From: Candidatus Kuenenia stuttgartensis
GTDB lineage: Bacteria; Planctomycetota; Planctomycetia; Planctomycetales; Planctomycetaceae
Assembly (NCBI GenBank): GCA_945861465.1
Contig: CAMAVB010000001.1
Location: 1 to 64,000, forward strand
Direction: 5' to 3'
Length of the DNA: 64,000 nucleotides
The notes under the pieces are model-generated. The model worked only from the letters and a program-made list of their open reading frames with translations, was not told where the DNA came from and searched no databases. Shown here one piece after another: positions 8,907 to 22,200 of the stretch (its first letter is position 1; each line of letters begins with the position of its first letter). The position numbers and the translations under genes were made by a program.

Positions 8907-9917
8907 CTACGCGGCAGCCAAGGCATCTTCTTTCACGTCGGTCAGCATTTTCTGGATCACGTCATCGGCACTGATGCCTTCGGCCTGGCCTTCGAAGTTC
9001 AGGATCATACGGTGGCGCAGCACTGGCAACGCCATGGACTTCAGGTCCGCGCGAGCCACGTGGTAGCGGTTGTCGAGGATCGCACGGATCTTTGCTCCCA
9101 GAATGAGGGCCTGCAGACCGCGAGGGCTCGCGCCGTAGCGGACGTACTTTTTGGCTGCAGCAGATGCCAATTCGTGATCGGGATGAGTCGCCACGACCAG
9201 AGCAATCCCGTAACGTCGCACGTCGTTGGCAATCGGAATCATGCGGGACAACTGAGACATCTGCAGGATCCGCTCACCTGTGAGCACCGCTTCGGCTTTG
9301 GTTTTCAGGTTTTCGGTTGTTCGGTCGAGAATGGTTTCCAGGTCGGTCACCGTTGGATATTTCACCAGCAGCTTCACGAAGAATCGATCCAGCTGAGCTT
9401 CAGGCAGCGGATAGGTGCCTTCCATTTCCAGCGGGTTCTGCGTCGCCATGACGAAGAATGGTTCCGTCAGGCGGTGCGTCACGCCAGCGACGGTGACCGA
9501 ATGCTCCTGCATGGATTCCAGCAGAGCAGACTGAGTCTTCGGTGTCGCTCGGTTGATTTCGTCGGCCAGCAGGACGTTTGCGAAGAGTGGACCCTTCTGA
9601 AACTCAAATACTTTTCGACCGTCGCCGGATTCGGCAATCACCTGAGTGCCGATCAAGTCAGCAGGCATCAGGTCGGGCGTGAATTGAATGCGCCGAAAAT
9701 CCAGATGCAGTGCATCCGCCAGAGTTCGTACTGTCAGAGTCTTGCCGAGTCCCGGCACGCCCTCAAGCAGCACATGGCCACCGGCGATCAGCGAGATCAG
9801 CGTGTCATCCAGAATTTCCTGCTGTCCAACAATGACCTTCGAAATTTCTGATCTCAGCCGATGAAAGTCTTTTCGAAAATCATCAAGTTGCTGTTTCAGC
9901 TGGTCGTCAACGTTCAT
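8907..9917 (-). CDS. MoxR family AAA+ ATPase
   Basis: 336 residues. Walker A GVPGLGKT (about 52-59), Walker B LLADEINR, sensor-1 region MATQNPLEMEGTYPLPEAQLDRF, and the C-terminal lid helices end with RHRMILNFEGQAEG. MoxR ATPases act with DUF58 and vWA proteins as a chaperone-like or metal-insertion module, and those partners follow on the same strand. The start was set at MNVDDQLK: a longer reading (up to 10019) runs into the palindrome at 9978-10054 and its first 22 residues are repeat-encoded. An ATG at 9944 is a possible alternative. The gene is divergent from the giant TPR gene, with a 322-bp shared upstream region. Confidence 0.93.
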   Translation of the reverse strand: MNVDDQLKQQLDDFRKDFHRLRSEISKVIVGQQEILDDTLISLIAGGHVLLEGVPGLGKTLTVRTLADALHLDFRRIQFTPDLMPADLIGTQVIAESGDGRKVFEFQKGPLFANVLLADEINRATPKTQSALLESMQEHSVTVAGVTHRLTEPFFVMATQNPLEMEGTYPLPEAQLDRFFVKLLVKYPTVTDLETILDRTTENLKTKAEAVLTGERILQMSQLSRMIPIANDVRRYGIALVVATHPDHELASAAAKKYVRYGASPRGLQALILGAKIRAILDNRYHVARADLKSMALPVLRHRMILNFEGQAEGISADDVIQKMLTDVKEDALAAA

Positions 9918-10239
9918 TGAGTGTGAGCCCTGTTGGGACGTCATAGTGCGAGCGGTCGGAATTGATGTATTTCTTTGGCGAGCGGGGGATGTCAATCCCC
10001 TGATTGACCGCGTGGACACGGCAAAAATCAGGGGACTGACGTCCCCCGCTCGCCGGACCCATTTCCAGCCGCGCGAAGTCTATGTATGTTCTGCATTCAT
10101 CTAAATGAGTGAAAATAGGGGGAGACACTTCACAGAGCGCCCCCTTAATCCATCAGGCTGGTTTCTAGCAATCGTGGCACAGATTTGGTAGCTTCAGTGA
10201 TCGCTTGATTCTCGGAGAATGTAATTTCGGAGCAGATTG
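9918..10239. other. Divergent upstream region of moxR-like and giant TPR genes
   Basis: Both genes must be transcribed outward from these 322 bp. The palindrome at 9978-10054 occupies the part near the MoxR start. No confident -35/-10 pair was identified. Confidence 0.5.
9978..10054. repeat. GGCGAGCGG-ended palindrome with GGGGATGTCAATCCCC interior, copy 1
   Basis: Left arm GGCGAGCGGGGGATGTCAAT ending CCCCTGATTG; right arm CAGGGGACTGACGTCCCC ending CGCTCGCC. Each half also folds on itself (GGGGAT-GTCA-ATCCCC). A second copy is at 52894-52967. Confidence 0.85.
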
Positions 10240-13200
10240 ATGATTGCTGTCCGTTTCTCTTGCGGCTGGTCACGCTACTTCCTGGCCGCGGTTTTCTCCG
10301 TAATCGCAATCTGCAACATGACTGGCCCTCTGCGGGCGATCGCGGACGAACCGTCTGAAGAAGTAGCCGAACAAATCAAAGCGGCCCAGCGGTTTCTCTC
10401 GGTGCTCGAAAAGAGTCCCCGTCGAGGGACGGCGCTAGATCGAGTCTACGGGCATCATGTTGAATTCGGGACACTCGACAAGTTTATTGCCGGGCTGAAA
10501 GAAAAGACGACGGCCAATCCCAAAGATGGCACATCATGGACGCTGCTTGGGTTGATTGAAGCTCAGCGAGGCCAGGATGGAAATGCTGTCGATGCGTTTC
10601 GCCAGGCGGAGACTCATCGACCCAACGATCCGTTGACGTCTTACTATCTTGCACAATCGCTGCTGCGAATCGGGCAGAATGAGGAAGCAATCGCGGCGTT
10701 CGAGCGAGCGATCGAACGCAAGCCGCAGCGAAATGACCTGCTGGAGATTTTTCAGCAGCTGGGCCGAGTTCACCAGCGGGCTCAACGAACCGAAGACGCG
10801 ATGAAAGTGTGGCAGAGACTCGAATCGCTCTTCCCGGATGATCCGCGAGTGCTCGAACAGATTGCCGTAACACTGGCTGAGGAAGGTGATGCTGCCGAAG
10901 CATTGTCGCGTTATGAGCGGTTGGCGAAACTCGTCAAAGACGACTACCGCCGCACGATGTGTCTGATCGAAGTTGCCGAACTGAAAATCAAGAGTGCTCA
11001 GAAGGAAAACGGCATCGCTGATCTTGAAAAAGTCATGGCGGAGCTGGATCCTGACAGTTGGATCTACAAAGACGTTCGCCGTCGGATTGACGACGTGTTC
11101 CTTCGATCGGGCGATCAGGACAGTCTCGTCAAGTACTATCAGAAGTGGCTCGGAACGCATCCGGAAGACGTGGAAGGAATGGCTCGCCTCGCGCGGTTTC
11201 TGGCCCAGTCGGCGCGGGTTCCTGAGGCGACTCAGTGGATGGAAAAGGCGCTGAAACTGGCTCCATCGCGATCCGATCTGCGAAAGTCGTTCATCGATCA
11301 ATTGGTTGACGATCAACGAATTCCCGAAGCGATCAAACAGTATGAACAACTTGTTGCCGCTGCACCGACGAACTCGGATTTTCTGCGAGACTGGGGCAAG
11401 CTGGTCCTGAAGGATAAGTCGCAGGATCTGGAAGTGCGAAGGAAGGCAGCCTTTCGCATCTGGAATCAGATCGTGTCCAATCGCCCGGACGATGCGATCA
11501 CTGTCGCGCAGGTTGCCGACTTGTTTCGCCAGGCGAATCTTATTGACGAGGCACAAACGCTGTATGAAAAAGCCGTGAAGCTGGCTCCGGCGGATCCTCA
11601 GTATCGTGAGTACCTCGGTGAGTTCTATCACATTCAGAAGAAGACCGACGACGCATTGAAGACGTGGGCATCGATTGCAGAAGGCACGCAGCGAACGGCG
11701 GAAAACGTCGCGCGGCTGGCGGAGGTTTACAACAGCTTCGGGTATCTCGATCAGGCCGTGAAGGAAATCGGCGATGCCTGTAAACTGGCTCCGAAGGAAT
11801 TCGTGCTGCAGATGCGAGCCGCCGAATACCTCATGCGGGCAACGAAGTACGACGAAGCACTCACGTTTATCGATGCAGCCCAACTTCTGGCGGCCAGCGA
11901 TGATGAACGAGATTCATTGATTCGGCAAAGGATTGAGATCTATCAATCCAGTCAGAAGCTGGAAGAGGAAATCGCAAGGTTAGAAACCAGCGTGAAAGCC
12001 AACGCGGCTGCGACTCCGGCCGACTGGACCGTACTGGCTCGTTATTACGAAGCAAACCGACAATGGTCGGATGCGACGGAAGCTGTCGAAAAGGGACTTT
12101 CGATTGATCCGAAGTCCGTCCCGACGCTCAACGCAGCGGCAAGGATCTCGGAATCATCCGGCAACTTCGGCCAGGCCGCAGAATATAGTCGTCGGCTGGC
12201 GGAAAGCGATCGACGGGCGAAGGGTGACCATCTGATGAACGTCGCTCGTCTGGAAGCGCAGATGGGACGCTCCGAACAAGCTCTGGCAGCGGCGAATGAA
12301 CTCATCGTGTCGGCACCGGGGAACACGGACAATTACGAGTTCCTCGCGCAGATGTGTTTCCGCCTGGGTAAATCAGACGAAGGTCTGGAAGCGCTGCGCA
12401 AGGCGGTGCGGATCAATCCGAATGAGCCCCATCTGATCATGGCTCTGGCCGCAGCACTGGCGGATCAGTTGCGAACGGACGAAGCCATTGAAGTTTACTG
12501 GCGTGCGTTTGATAAGTCGGAAACCGTTGAGGACAAGACGAATCTGACTCAGAAACTCGTGCCGCTGTATGAACAGATCAACCAGCTTGAAAAGCTCATC
12601 GAACGATTCGAACGTGATCGTCGTGAGGAAGAAAAGCGACGTGAGATGACGATCTGCCTGGCTCAGGCGTGGCAGACTTCGGGCGATTTCGGGACGGCTC
12701 GGACGGAGCTGGAGCAGTTGCTGGGCGAAGACAGTCGCGACACGAATCTGCTGCAGCAACTGGCCAAACTGTGTGAAGCCAGCGGCGATCTGGAAGCGGC
12801 GATCGGATATCAGCGGCAGTTGATTGCGATCGCTCCAGGCCATGAGACGGAGTTTCCGTTGGTGGCGATGTTACAGACTCACAGTGATCGCGACGAAGCC
12901 ATGGAGATTCTGGTCAAGCTGACAGCTCGTGAGGAAGATCCGGCGCGGCTTTTGAAGAGCATTGATTCCCTGTTGAATCAGGGAGCCTACGAAGCGGTCA
13001 TCAGCATTACTGAACCGCTGCTTAGCCAACAGCGCGAAGATTGGGAGTTGCTGTATCGCGAAGGAGTGGCGTGGGCGAAGCTGGAGAAAAAGGACGAAGC
13101 CCGAAGCCGCTTCGAGCGAATTCTGGCGCTGACGATTCCGCATGACACGTACGGACTGTTTGCGACCGATGAATTCAAACGGGCTCAGGCAAAGGCGAAG

Positions 13201-16200
13201 TCGGAGAATCTAAAGGGGAATCAAACGCAAGGGCCGCAGAAACGATCGCCGCTGCAGTTAGTGAACAACTCCAGTCAGGTGCAGGCTGCGACTGGGTTGA
13301 TTTCGGAAGACTACTACGGCGGCAGTTCTTCGCGTCCGCAGACCTGGACTCCGCGAGAGTACGGAGTGGCTCGCATGGCGAGTTTCGCGTGGCTGATGAG
13401 ATTTGAGGACGATGCAGCCAGCGAGAATCAGGTTGCCACAGCCGCGCCGGGTGCTACTCCAGATTCGAAAGTTGCTGCTCCTGCTCCGGAAGCAAACGCA
13501 AAAACAGTGATCACCAGCATCGCCGAGAAGGCTCAGGCTGAAGGAGCGAGTCGTAATGCGATCTATGACTGGCTCTATGCCGCAAGACTCAAAGGAGACC
13601 AGGCGACGACGTTTCAGATCGCGCGCGATCTGGCGGAGACCGGCGGTCAGGAGGAACAGCAGTTCTTTTTGACATCACTGAGAACCCGCCATGTCACTAC
13701 GACTCCGAACAGATCGAGTCAAGATGACCCCAATGCCGGCAAGACGCCGCTGTCAGAAGAAGATCTGGCCTTGATGCTCAAGTGCGTGGACGACCTCTCA
13801 AAAGATGCCGACAAAAAGGGCAATGAGTCGGCCGCTGTGATGGGTGGGCAGATCGTTTATGACTCCGACGGCAATGGGTACATCCTGGTGGGAGGTTCGT
13901 ATGTAATGATCGGTGCCATGGCTGGAGGTAAGCAATTCACAATGCAGATTATCGAAGAACTGAAGCTTGCAAAACGTGACGCAGAGGCGGAAGCACGACT
14001 TAATGAACTGTATTCGTCCGCGAAATCGGCGGCGGAACTTTCCGGAGCTATGTCCGTGATGCTTCAGCAGGAAGAGCTTGAACAGCTTCCGGAGTTTTTC
14101 CAGCGCTGGCAAGTGGCTGCCCGGGAAGAAATCGCAAAGCCCGCTCCGCTCGGGTCAAAGGCGTCGCAACAGGCTCGACCAATACTGGCCGGGATGTCAA
14201 ATACGTTGATGCAGTGGATCGGCCGACTTGGTCCGGACGAAGAAAACGCTCAGATCCTGTCGATCCTTGATCAGGTTTTGGATATTGCAACCATCGAAGG
14301 CAAACAGCGGCAGATTGCTTTGGCGGCTCAGGCAGCGAAGGCACGGCGGTCATCGACAGCGACGGCGTCTCAAAATCAAGTCAGCATGAGCTGGATCTAC
14401 GGCAAGGAAAATCAGTACATCCAGGTGACCTGGCCGTCAAAAAATCTCGATTCATCTGTTGCAAGGCTGCTACGGGATGTCCACGAGGTGCTCAAAAGGA
14501 ACGATGTTCTGCCCGATTTGATAACGCGGCTGAAGGATCGAGCGAAAGCGGCTTCTCCGGAAGATGTTCAGTTCGCGAATCTGTATCTCGCGACGGAGCT
14601 CTGGTGGGCCGATGAGCAGGATGAAGCCGTTGAGATTCTTGTGCAGCTTGGGGAAGCACAGAAGAACGATCCGAACGCTCGCTTTGAACTGGCAGAGCTG
14701 CGATCTCAGCGCGGGGACATCGAGGATGCGCTGGAAATTGTCGATTCTGTCGTCGCTCGTGACCAGCAACTGCTGCAGCGACGTGAACTGATGGCGTTGA
14801 CGCTGGCGGAACGACTCGGCGACAACGAGCGTGCTCGCACGGCAGCCGAGAGACTCTTCGGACTGCGATTGGATTCCGCCACGCAGTTATCGCTGGTGGA
14901 CGGTATGCGACGACTTGGCATGACCGACATGGCGGATGCCGTCATTGCGCGAACCGAGCGGCAGTCCAGCAATCAGCCGCCGGCCCTGGCATCGTTGATG
15001 ATGTTGTATCAGAGTCAGGGAAAAGCAGACCGAGCCAAACAGCTGGCTCACATGCTACTGCGTAAAACTGTCAGCCCGATGACGACGATGGCCAATGCGA
15101 CTCGCAATCCGAACCGCTACGGCACTTCAACCGACAGCTCACGCACTCAGGCTTTAACGGTGTTGCAGCAAACGGGCGAATTAAAGACGCTGGTCGCTCA
15201 GCTGGAGTCCCAATTGGAACGATCGCCGGAATCGCCGAAACTGTACGAGCAGCTTATCGAGTTTTATGGGATTACCGGACAAAAGGACAAAGTCGGACCG
15301 TTGCTGGAGAAAGCGATCGCGTCACGCCCTGAGGCATTCGCCTTACGATTGCAGTTAGCCAAGCACTGGCAGCAGACGGGAAAAATCAGCGAAGCCTGTG
15401 ATCAGTACCTGACACTCATGCAACAGAAGCCCGACTGGATCTTTGAAGACTTCTATCAGATCCGCAGCCTGTTTCAGGCCGCGAAGAGAAGCGGAGACGT
15501 CGCTGCCGCGCTGAAGTCGATGAACCTGAAAAAAATCAGCCAGCCATTTTATCTGGTTGACTTCGTCAGCGAACTTCTGAATGACGAATCCAACGAGAAG
15601 ATTGCATTGGAGATTCTCGAAAACGTCGTGGAAGCATTTCCATCGTATCGGACGAACCTGATCTCTCAAGTGCGCAATCCTAAGCTCTGGCAGTCGGAAA
15701 GCTTCTTTGAGCTTGGTAAGAAAATGGTGCTGCCGACCGAAGCGGATCTTAAGTCAGATCCGTGGACGGGACTCAAGCTCTCTTCATACTCGAGCGGCGG
15801 AACCGTCAACTCAAATTTCGACTCTCTGCTGCAGGGGCTGGGTAAGTCGCCGCGCATCGACGATCTGCGGAAATCCATCGAAGGCATGGTCGAGACACAT
15901 CCGGACTGGTACGCTGGCCCGGCCATGCTCGCCCTCATTGATCTGAAGCAGGGGAAGAAGGTAGAAGGTCGCCAGCGACTGGAAGCGTTGATGGCCCGCG
16001 AAGAGGTGATGAAATCAATTCCATACGACTCCGGCTGGCTGATCGCGCAGGAACTGGACGAGTTCCAGGAAACTCGCGAGCTGGCTTTGAGCCTGTTTGA
16101 AAAGGCCATGAATGGTGAACGCGGCATGGACCAGTTTGAATACTCGCCGGGACCGCGGTTGATCAAGTCGTACATCGCCAACGGCCGACGCGAAGACGCG

Positions 16201-19200
16201 CGGGCGTTGCTGATGAAGTCGACTCAAAACGTCCGAATGAACACGTCTCAGCCAGACTATGCTGCCTATCAACGCGCGAGCAATTCGATGACTGCGGCGA
16301 ACCATTTTCTGGAGATGAAATACACCGTTGATGCCGTCAAGATCTACCAGAACATGCTGAACGATGAAGCTGACCTGAAACTGGCAGGAACCTGGAACGG
16401 TAATGCCGATTACTACGTGACTCAGGCAAAAGCCGGACTGTCAAAGGCGATGGCGGCTTTGGACAGTTCTCAGGCGGCAGTGGCAGTCGAACAGTTGCTG
16501 ACGGTTGAATCGGCGGCGAGCGATGCGACGTCGGGCGGATCCAGGCCATCGCTGGATCTGATGATTCGGGTTCCGACCAGTATTGCATCCAGTGCTGCGA
16601 CGCCGGAATCGATTGACAGCGGACTGGTGAGATTACTTGTGACACTGGCCAGAGATGAAAAGGTCAGGACAGCCATCGACTCCCGGCTTGAGACGTTGCA
16701 GAAACAGCATCCGACGGACCTTTCCGTGGCCATCGTGCTGGCAGCATTTCGCGGTCAAATTCTGGATACTCGTTTTGCAGATTCAGTCCAGACGTTGGCG
16801 AAGCTCGTGTCTGAGCAACCACTGGAAGACATCGCCGAGGGCCGCCGCCCGAATTCTCGACAGCGTAAAGTCGCCGCGATGTCAGTCCCGTTGTGGATTG
16901 TCGCTCGTGAGGCCTTCAAGAATGAAAGTTTGCGTCCCCAGGCTGCCGAGCTGGCCGAACGATCAATAGCAGCCGCTCGCCGACAAACAGGGCTGCAGAG
17001 CGTGTCGAGTATCCTGTTGGAATGGAGTCAGACGCTTTTAGCGAACGGCCAAAAGGATGAGGCAGAGGCAAAGTTGACCGAGCTACTGCGAATTTCCACG
17101 GAACGTCCAAAACGAAAAGCGAAGGACGCTGAAAAACCCGTCGGCGCAATCCGTAGGGTGGGACCAGCGAGCATCGCGAGCGCCGGTCCACCACTAGTAG
17201 GACATAATCCACGTGATTCCAGGGACCGTGATTCAGTCCCGGAGGGACGACAAGATGTAGCCACGGGCGCGAGCCCGTGGTACGCGATGATGGAGCGTCG
17301 GAAGTCCCGAAGGGACGACAGGAATTGCGACTGGGGCGTCTCATGTCGTCCTTTCAGGACTGAAAATCACCTGTGCTTCCCCAACCACGGGCTCACGCCC
17401 GTGGCTACAACCTGCCGCCACATTCGTGGCTCAAACGCAGGATCGGTTCGCCCCGCAATGCCTTTCATAAATCCTGTGTTTTGGCGGGAAAAATCCTTCA
17501 CGGCGTTGCCCAACGGGGCGACCCTAAACTTGCGGACGTGGAGCACGTTTCTAACGTGCTCGGCACGATGGAATCGTGCCCCACTTATTTCTGTCTCAGC
17601 CCTTAGCGCCGCCCCGTCGGAGCGTGGTACAAATTTGCCACATGAACCCAGGGCGTTGCCCTGGGCTGTCATAGGGCTGGCCCGTTGGGCCGGAAACGAC
17701 ATCTTGCGCACCGCATTCTTCGCCACCACAACCCTACTGCAACCGCCGGAGGTTGCTCAACGTGCTGTGCCGACACCCAAAATCTCGCCCCCGGACGAAG
17801 TGGGTCCGCCGCTCACGATTTCCCAATTTCGCCTTGCCATGACAGTCGCTGACACTGCGGCGAAAAACGGGATGGCCAATTTGTCTCGTAACGCCGTGCG
17901 AGAAGCGATGGCAGGCGGGTCACCGGTTCCGGATCCAACAATCACACCTGTGGCCACAAATGGTCGAGTCATGCGATCGTCCGGCGTGCCCGTACCAACA
18001 GGAACTGGCCAGTTTGATGCCGAACTCGTGGCTTCATTGCAGGGCGTTGTCACCCAATGGACGGGGGATGAGTATCCCGCTGATGAAGTTTACCAGATCC
18101 TCAAGCCGCTCGTGTTTCCATCGTCGCGCCCAAACGACATTATGCTGTTTCCGGACAACACAAAACTGCGAAACGCGAAGTCAATGAGTCTTGGAGCGAC
18201 GCTCGTGGGCTGGGCGAAACGGGCCGACCGGATTGCTGACCTGAAGACGCAAATCGAAGCGAGGAAGGCAAATCCTTCGGCGATCGTGCCTGCGCTTGTT
18301 CTGTTGACGCAGGCCGATCTCGCAGTCAGCGAAGAGAATGCAGCAGCCGAGCATCTGAAAGAACTCGCCGAGTCATTGCAAAAAGCACCCAACCCCGCGA
18401 TGTATCAACTCGCCTGCCACGCTGCACTGCCTGCCGCCGATCGGAAAGTCCTGGAAAGTGCGGCGTATGCCATTTTGAAAGCAGCCGTCCAGATCCCGTG
18501 GACGACTCCGGACAGGAACAGTGGTGAAATCGCCACTGCGACTGGCAAGCTTGATGAAATGGTCAACCACTATCTCGCCAAAAGCGGTGATCTTGACGGT
18601 GTCCGCAAGTATTTCGAAGCACAACAGGCTGCCAGCCAGGTCGATGCGGCGCGCTATGGCGGCGACTATGGACTCTACAAACAGTGGAGTGATCTGGGCC
18701 GATTTGCGACCGAATCTGCCCGGAACAACGTGCCGTCGATTGCAGCAGATTTTCTGGGAAGAACGGCTGATTTCGACGCGAAGCAGTATTCCCCTCCCGA
18801 CGTCGCATTTCCGCTGATCATTGTCGCCAATGACTTTGCAAAATTGCCTCCGAAGGAAAGATATGAAGCCTGGCGCACGTGGACGATGCCAACTGAAAAT
18901 CGTCGCACCGTTCGATGTCTCGCGCACTGGATTCAGGATTCACACATCCCGGACATTTTTGTACCTGCTGACGCGCCAGTGCGGCAGACTCAGTTCGATT
19001 CGGTCGTGTGCAACCTGACCGAACTCATTGACGCCGCGCGCGAAACCGGAGCGCTGGCGGAACTGTCGCAGCTCGCAAAGCAGGCCTACGACGAAAAACT
19101 GCCGAACGCGGATTTCCTGTGGATGCTGACTCAGATGGAAACATTGGATCGAGATGCGTTCGAACCAGTCTTCCGGCAATTCTTTGATTCCATGCCCGAA

Positions 19201-22200
19201 CGCCGCAAGGATCGCCAGAATCGCACTGCGTTTCCCGACTTTCTGGTTCTGCGAGAATCTCTGCGGTCTGACAAATTGAATGAAATCGCTGTCAGTTACG
19301 GGAAGCAGAAACTTCGAAAACCATTCGAGGATACGAACGGCTCCGCATTCGTTCCTTACATTGAAACAGAGTTCGCTGATCGACTCGCGAAAAACTTTGG
19401 CAGCAAGCTGGAGTCGAAGTTTCACACACAACTTGCCAACTGGGTGCCCCAGGTCGTCTTGTCCAGTGCTGCCGTGAACGCCGAACAGTTCTGGCTGGGG
19501 CACGACAATCTCATTTCTCACTACTCCGGATCGTCCAGGGACACACTCTATTTAAAATGGCCGTTGGTTGGTAATTTTGAATTCCATGTGGATTGTCTGG
19601 AAAAATACTGGGGAGAATGCGACGCAGGCTACGGTGGAGTGATTGTCAATTCGAACACCTGGGGCGCTTCCGGCGGAGTTTTCAATTTTACGGGTGAAGA
19701 TTCCATCGACCGACCAACCGGCATGAAACGCGGAGTGCCGTCGTTCAATCACATCACGATTCAGGCGCATGACGGCATGATGCGATATTTGAACAATGGC
19801 AATCTCATCTATGAAGAAAAACTGACCGGCACCGTGCCGTGGATCGTCCTCGCGACCGAGGGCAGCAAGATGTCCGTCTTTCGCAACCCGCGGCTCGCTG
19901 GAACTCCAGAGGTTCCGCATGAAGTGGCATTAATCGGGGACCAAAGTATGCCCGGTTGGGGCTGTTCTGGATTTCCTGGCTCGATGCCTTCTCCTCGAAT
20001 TCTGGCAGAGAAAGTCACCGATGAAAACAGTTCAGCCTTCTATCGCCAGCGCGACGCTGCCACCGAACCGCTTTGGTCCGTGAAGTCGGGAGTCATGACT
20101 GGAAGAGCAAACCCGTTGTCGGATCGCGATGAGCAGAGTTCCCTGTTTTACTGTCGGCCTTTGCTGAATGATGAAACATTCAGCTACGAATTCTTCCGAG
20201 ACGCCGATCGTATCGTGGCCCATCCGTCGATCGGACGTCTGGCGTTTATGATCGAACCGGACGGTGTGAAAACTCACTGGCTGGCATCCGGCGTCTTCGA
20301 CAACGAATTTCGCAGGATTTCGAACGACAACAGCCTCGTCGAAAGTGAATTCCAGCGTGGTTCAAAGACGTTGCCACTCAAGGAGGCCGACTGGAATCAG
20401 GTGACGATGGCACGCCGCGACAATACGATTGAGATCACTCTCAACGGCGAACTCATCTTTGCGAGGCCGCTTCCGGAGATGAAGGATTTCCGTCCCGGAT
20501 TCTTCCGCTATTTTCCGCAGGAGGCTCGAGTTCGTAACGTGACGCTCAGCGGAACGTGGCCGAACGGATCTGTCGAAGAGTTGAATTCCCACCTGCTCGA
20601 CCTGACCGAGCCGCTTGGCCCCGCCGACCGACGTCTGATCAATTCAATCCTGCCAGAGCCATTGGGGGAATTGCTCGTTCCGGAATTGCTGGCCAAAGCA
20701 AAGGCATTGCCCGCAGTGGATGGCTATGCATTGCTGAAAGATTGGGTGCTGGTGAGCAACGATGTCAATTTGATCCGCCTCGGGTGGAATAGTACGCCGA
20801 TCGGGCCGGAGGCCGATGCAGCCAATCGAACGTCCTCCGATCTGCAAAGCCCTGCGCTGGAACTTGTGCGGCTGGCGACAGCGCTGAATCGCATTGAAGA
20901 GTTATCGAAAGATGTTGAGGCAATCGTGACTGTCAACGATGTCGATAAACGCAACAAGCAGGCTCTGAAAGCACTGCTGGCGATGCAGGGGATGGATCCA
21001 GAAGAAACTCGCACTGCCCTGACTGTCGTTCAAACAACGCTGGCTACTGGTTTGCCGCAAACGCTGACTCCGCAGCAGCGGGCCGCCGAGTTGCTCGTCG
21101 CGTGGGAAGCTATGAATCACCCTGAATCGCTGTCGTCTGCCGGCGAGATCGCCACGAAACTCCGCGACAACGAACGAGATGAAAAACTGCGATCAAACGA
21201 CGATCGGTTCCACAAGGTGGCACACGGACTGATCGGACGACTGGATCTCATGAGCCGCAAGGCGCTAGCCGCGGGCGACTCCGCCAATGACGCCGGCAAA
21301 TCAACAGCCGCCAAGCTCAAGCAATGGGCATCGGTTCCGTACGTCAAGCCCGATCACAGATTTCGCGGTCAACATGCGTCACACTGGTCCTTCACGCCCG
21401 GTGAGGTAAAACATCATCCGGCCGAAACATGGACTCAGCTCTTCTTCCAGTCGCCTTTGCGCGGCAAATTTGAGATCCTCGTGGATCGATCCACGTATGG
21501 CTATCAGGAAGTCGCCGTGACGTGGGGCATGCATTCGGCAGAACCGCGTCATGATCTGAAGGCGGTGAAGGTCATCAAGTTGATGCATGCGTCGAATGAT
21601 ATCGAGCAGCGTGTGACGTTGCCCGCCTGGGAGCCGATGGCCAGCTTCAGGATTGTTGTCGATGGTTCAAAGATCACCACATTCACAAATGGTGTGCCGA
21701 TCCATGAACAGACCCTCGAGGGATCACCCAGCCCGTGGGTTGTCCTGCAATCACACAACCCAACGGACGAAGCGACGATTCGCAATCTTCGTATCGTGGG
21801 AACCCCGGAAATTCCGGACCAGATCGATCTGATCGACATGTCCGGGTGGGCCTGCTGGCGAGCCGACACCTTTGGCGAATGGCACTCAACCGCCAGCGAT
21901 GATGCCGCCAACGCCGCTCCATGGCAGAAAGTCGGCGATGAGATCGTCGGCAAACTGAAGACGGGTGCCGCCGGTCCAACGGAAAGTCTGCTGCTGTATC
22001 AGCGACCGATGCTGGAGGACGGCGAAATCGAATTCGAGACGTTTTACGTTCCGGGCGAACAGGAAATTCATCCGGCCGTCGGAAAAACAGCGATCCTCCT
22101 GCAACCTGACGGAGCAAAGCTGCACACTCTGACCGAGGCTCAGTACGAAACTCGCGATCTGGCACCCGACAATGCTTCGCCGCTGGCCGGAGCCGCAGCG

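Noticed and set aside
9918-10019. N-terminal extension of the MoxR protein
   Set aside because: The extra residues are encoded by a dispersed palindrome and do not belong to the MoxR family N-terminus.
10534-11883. 449-codon antisense frame inside the giant TPR gene
   Set aside because: It is antisense to clear TPR coding sequence, with no domain and no ribosome site.
17150-17760. Intein or domain insertion in the giant TPR protein
   Set aside because: No splicing motifs or HINT-type residues are present, and the DNA consists of dispersed palindromes rather than a protein domain.
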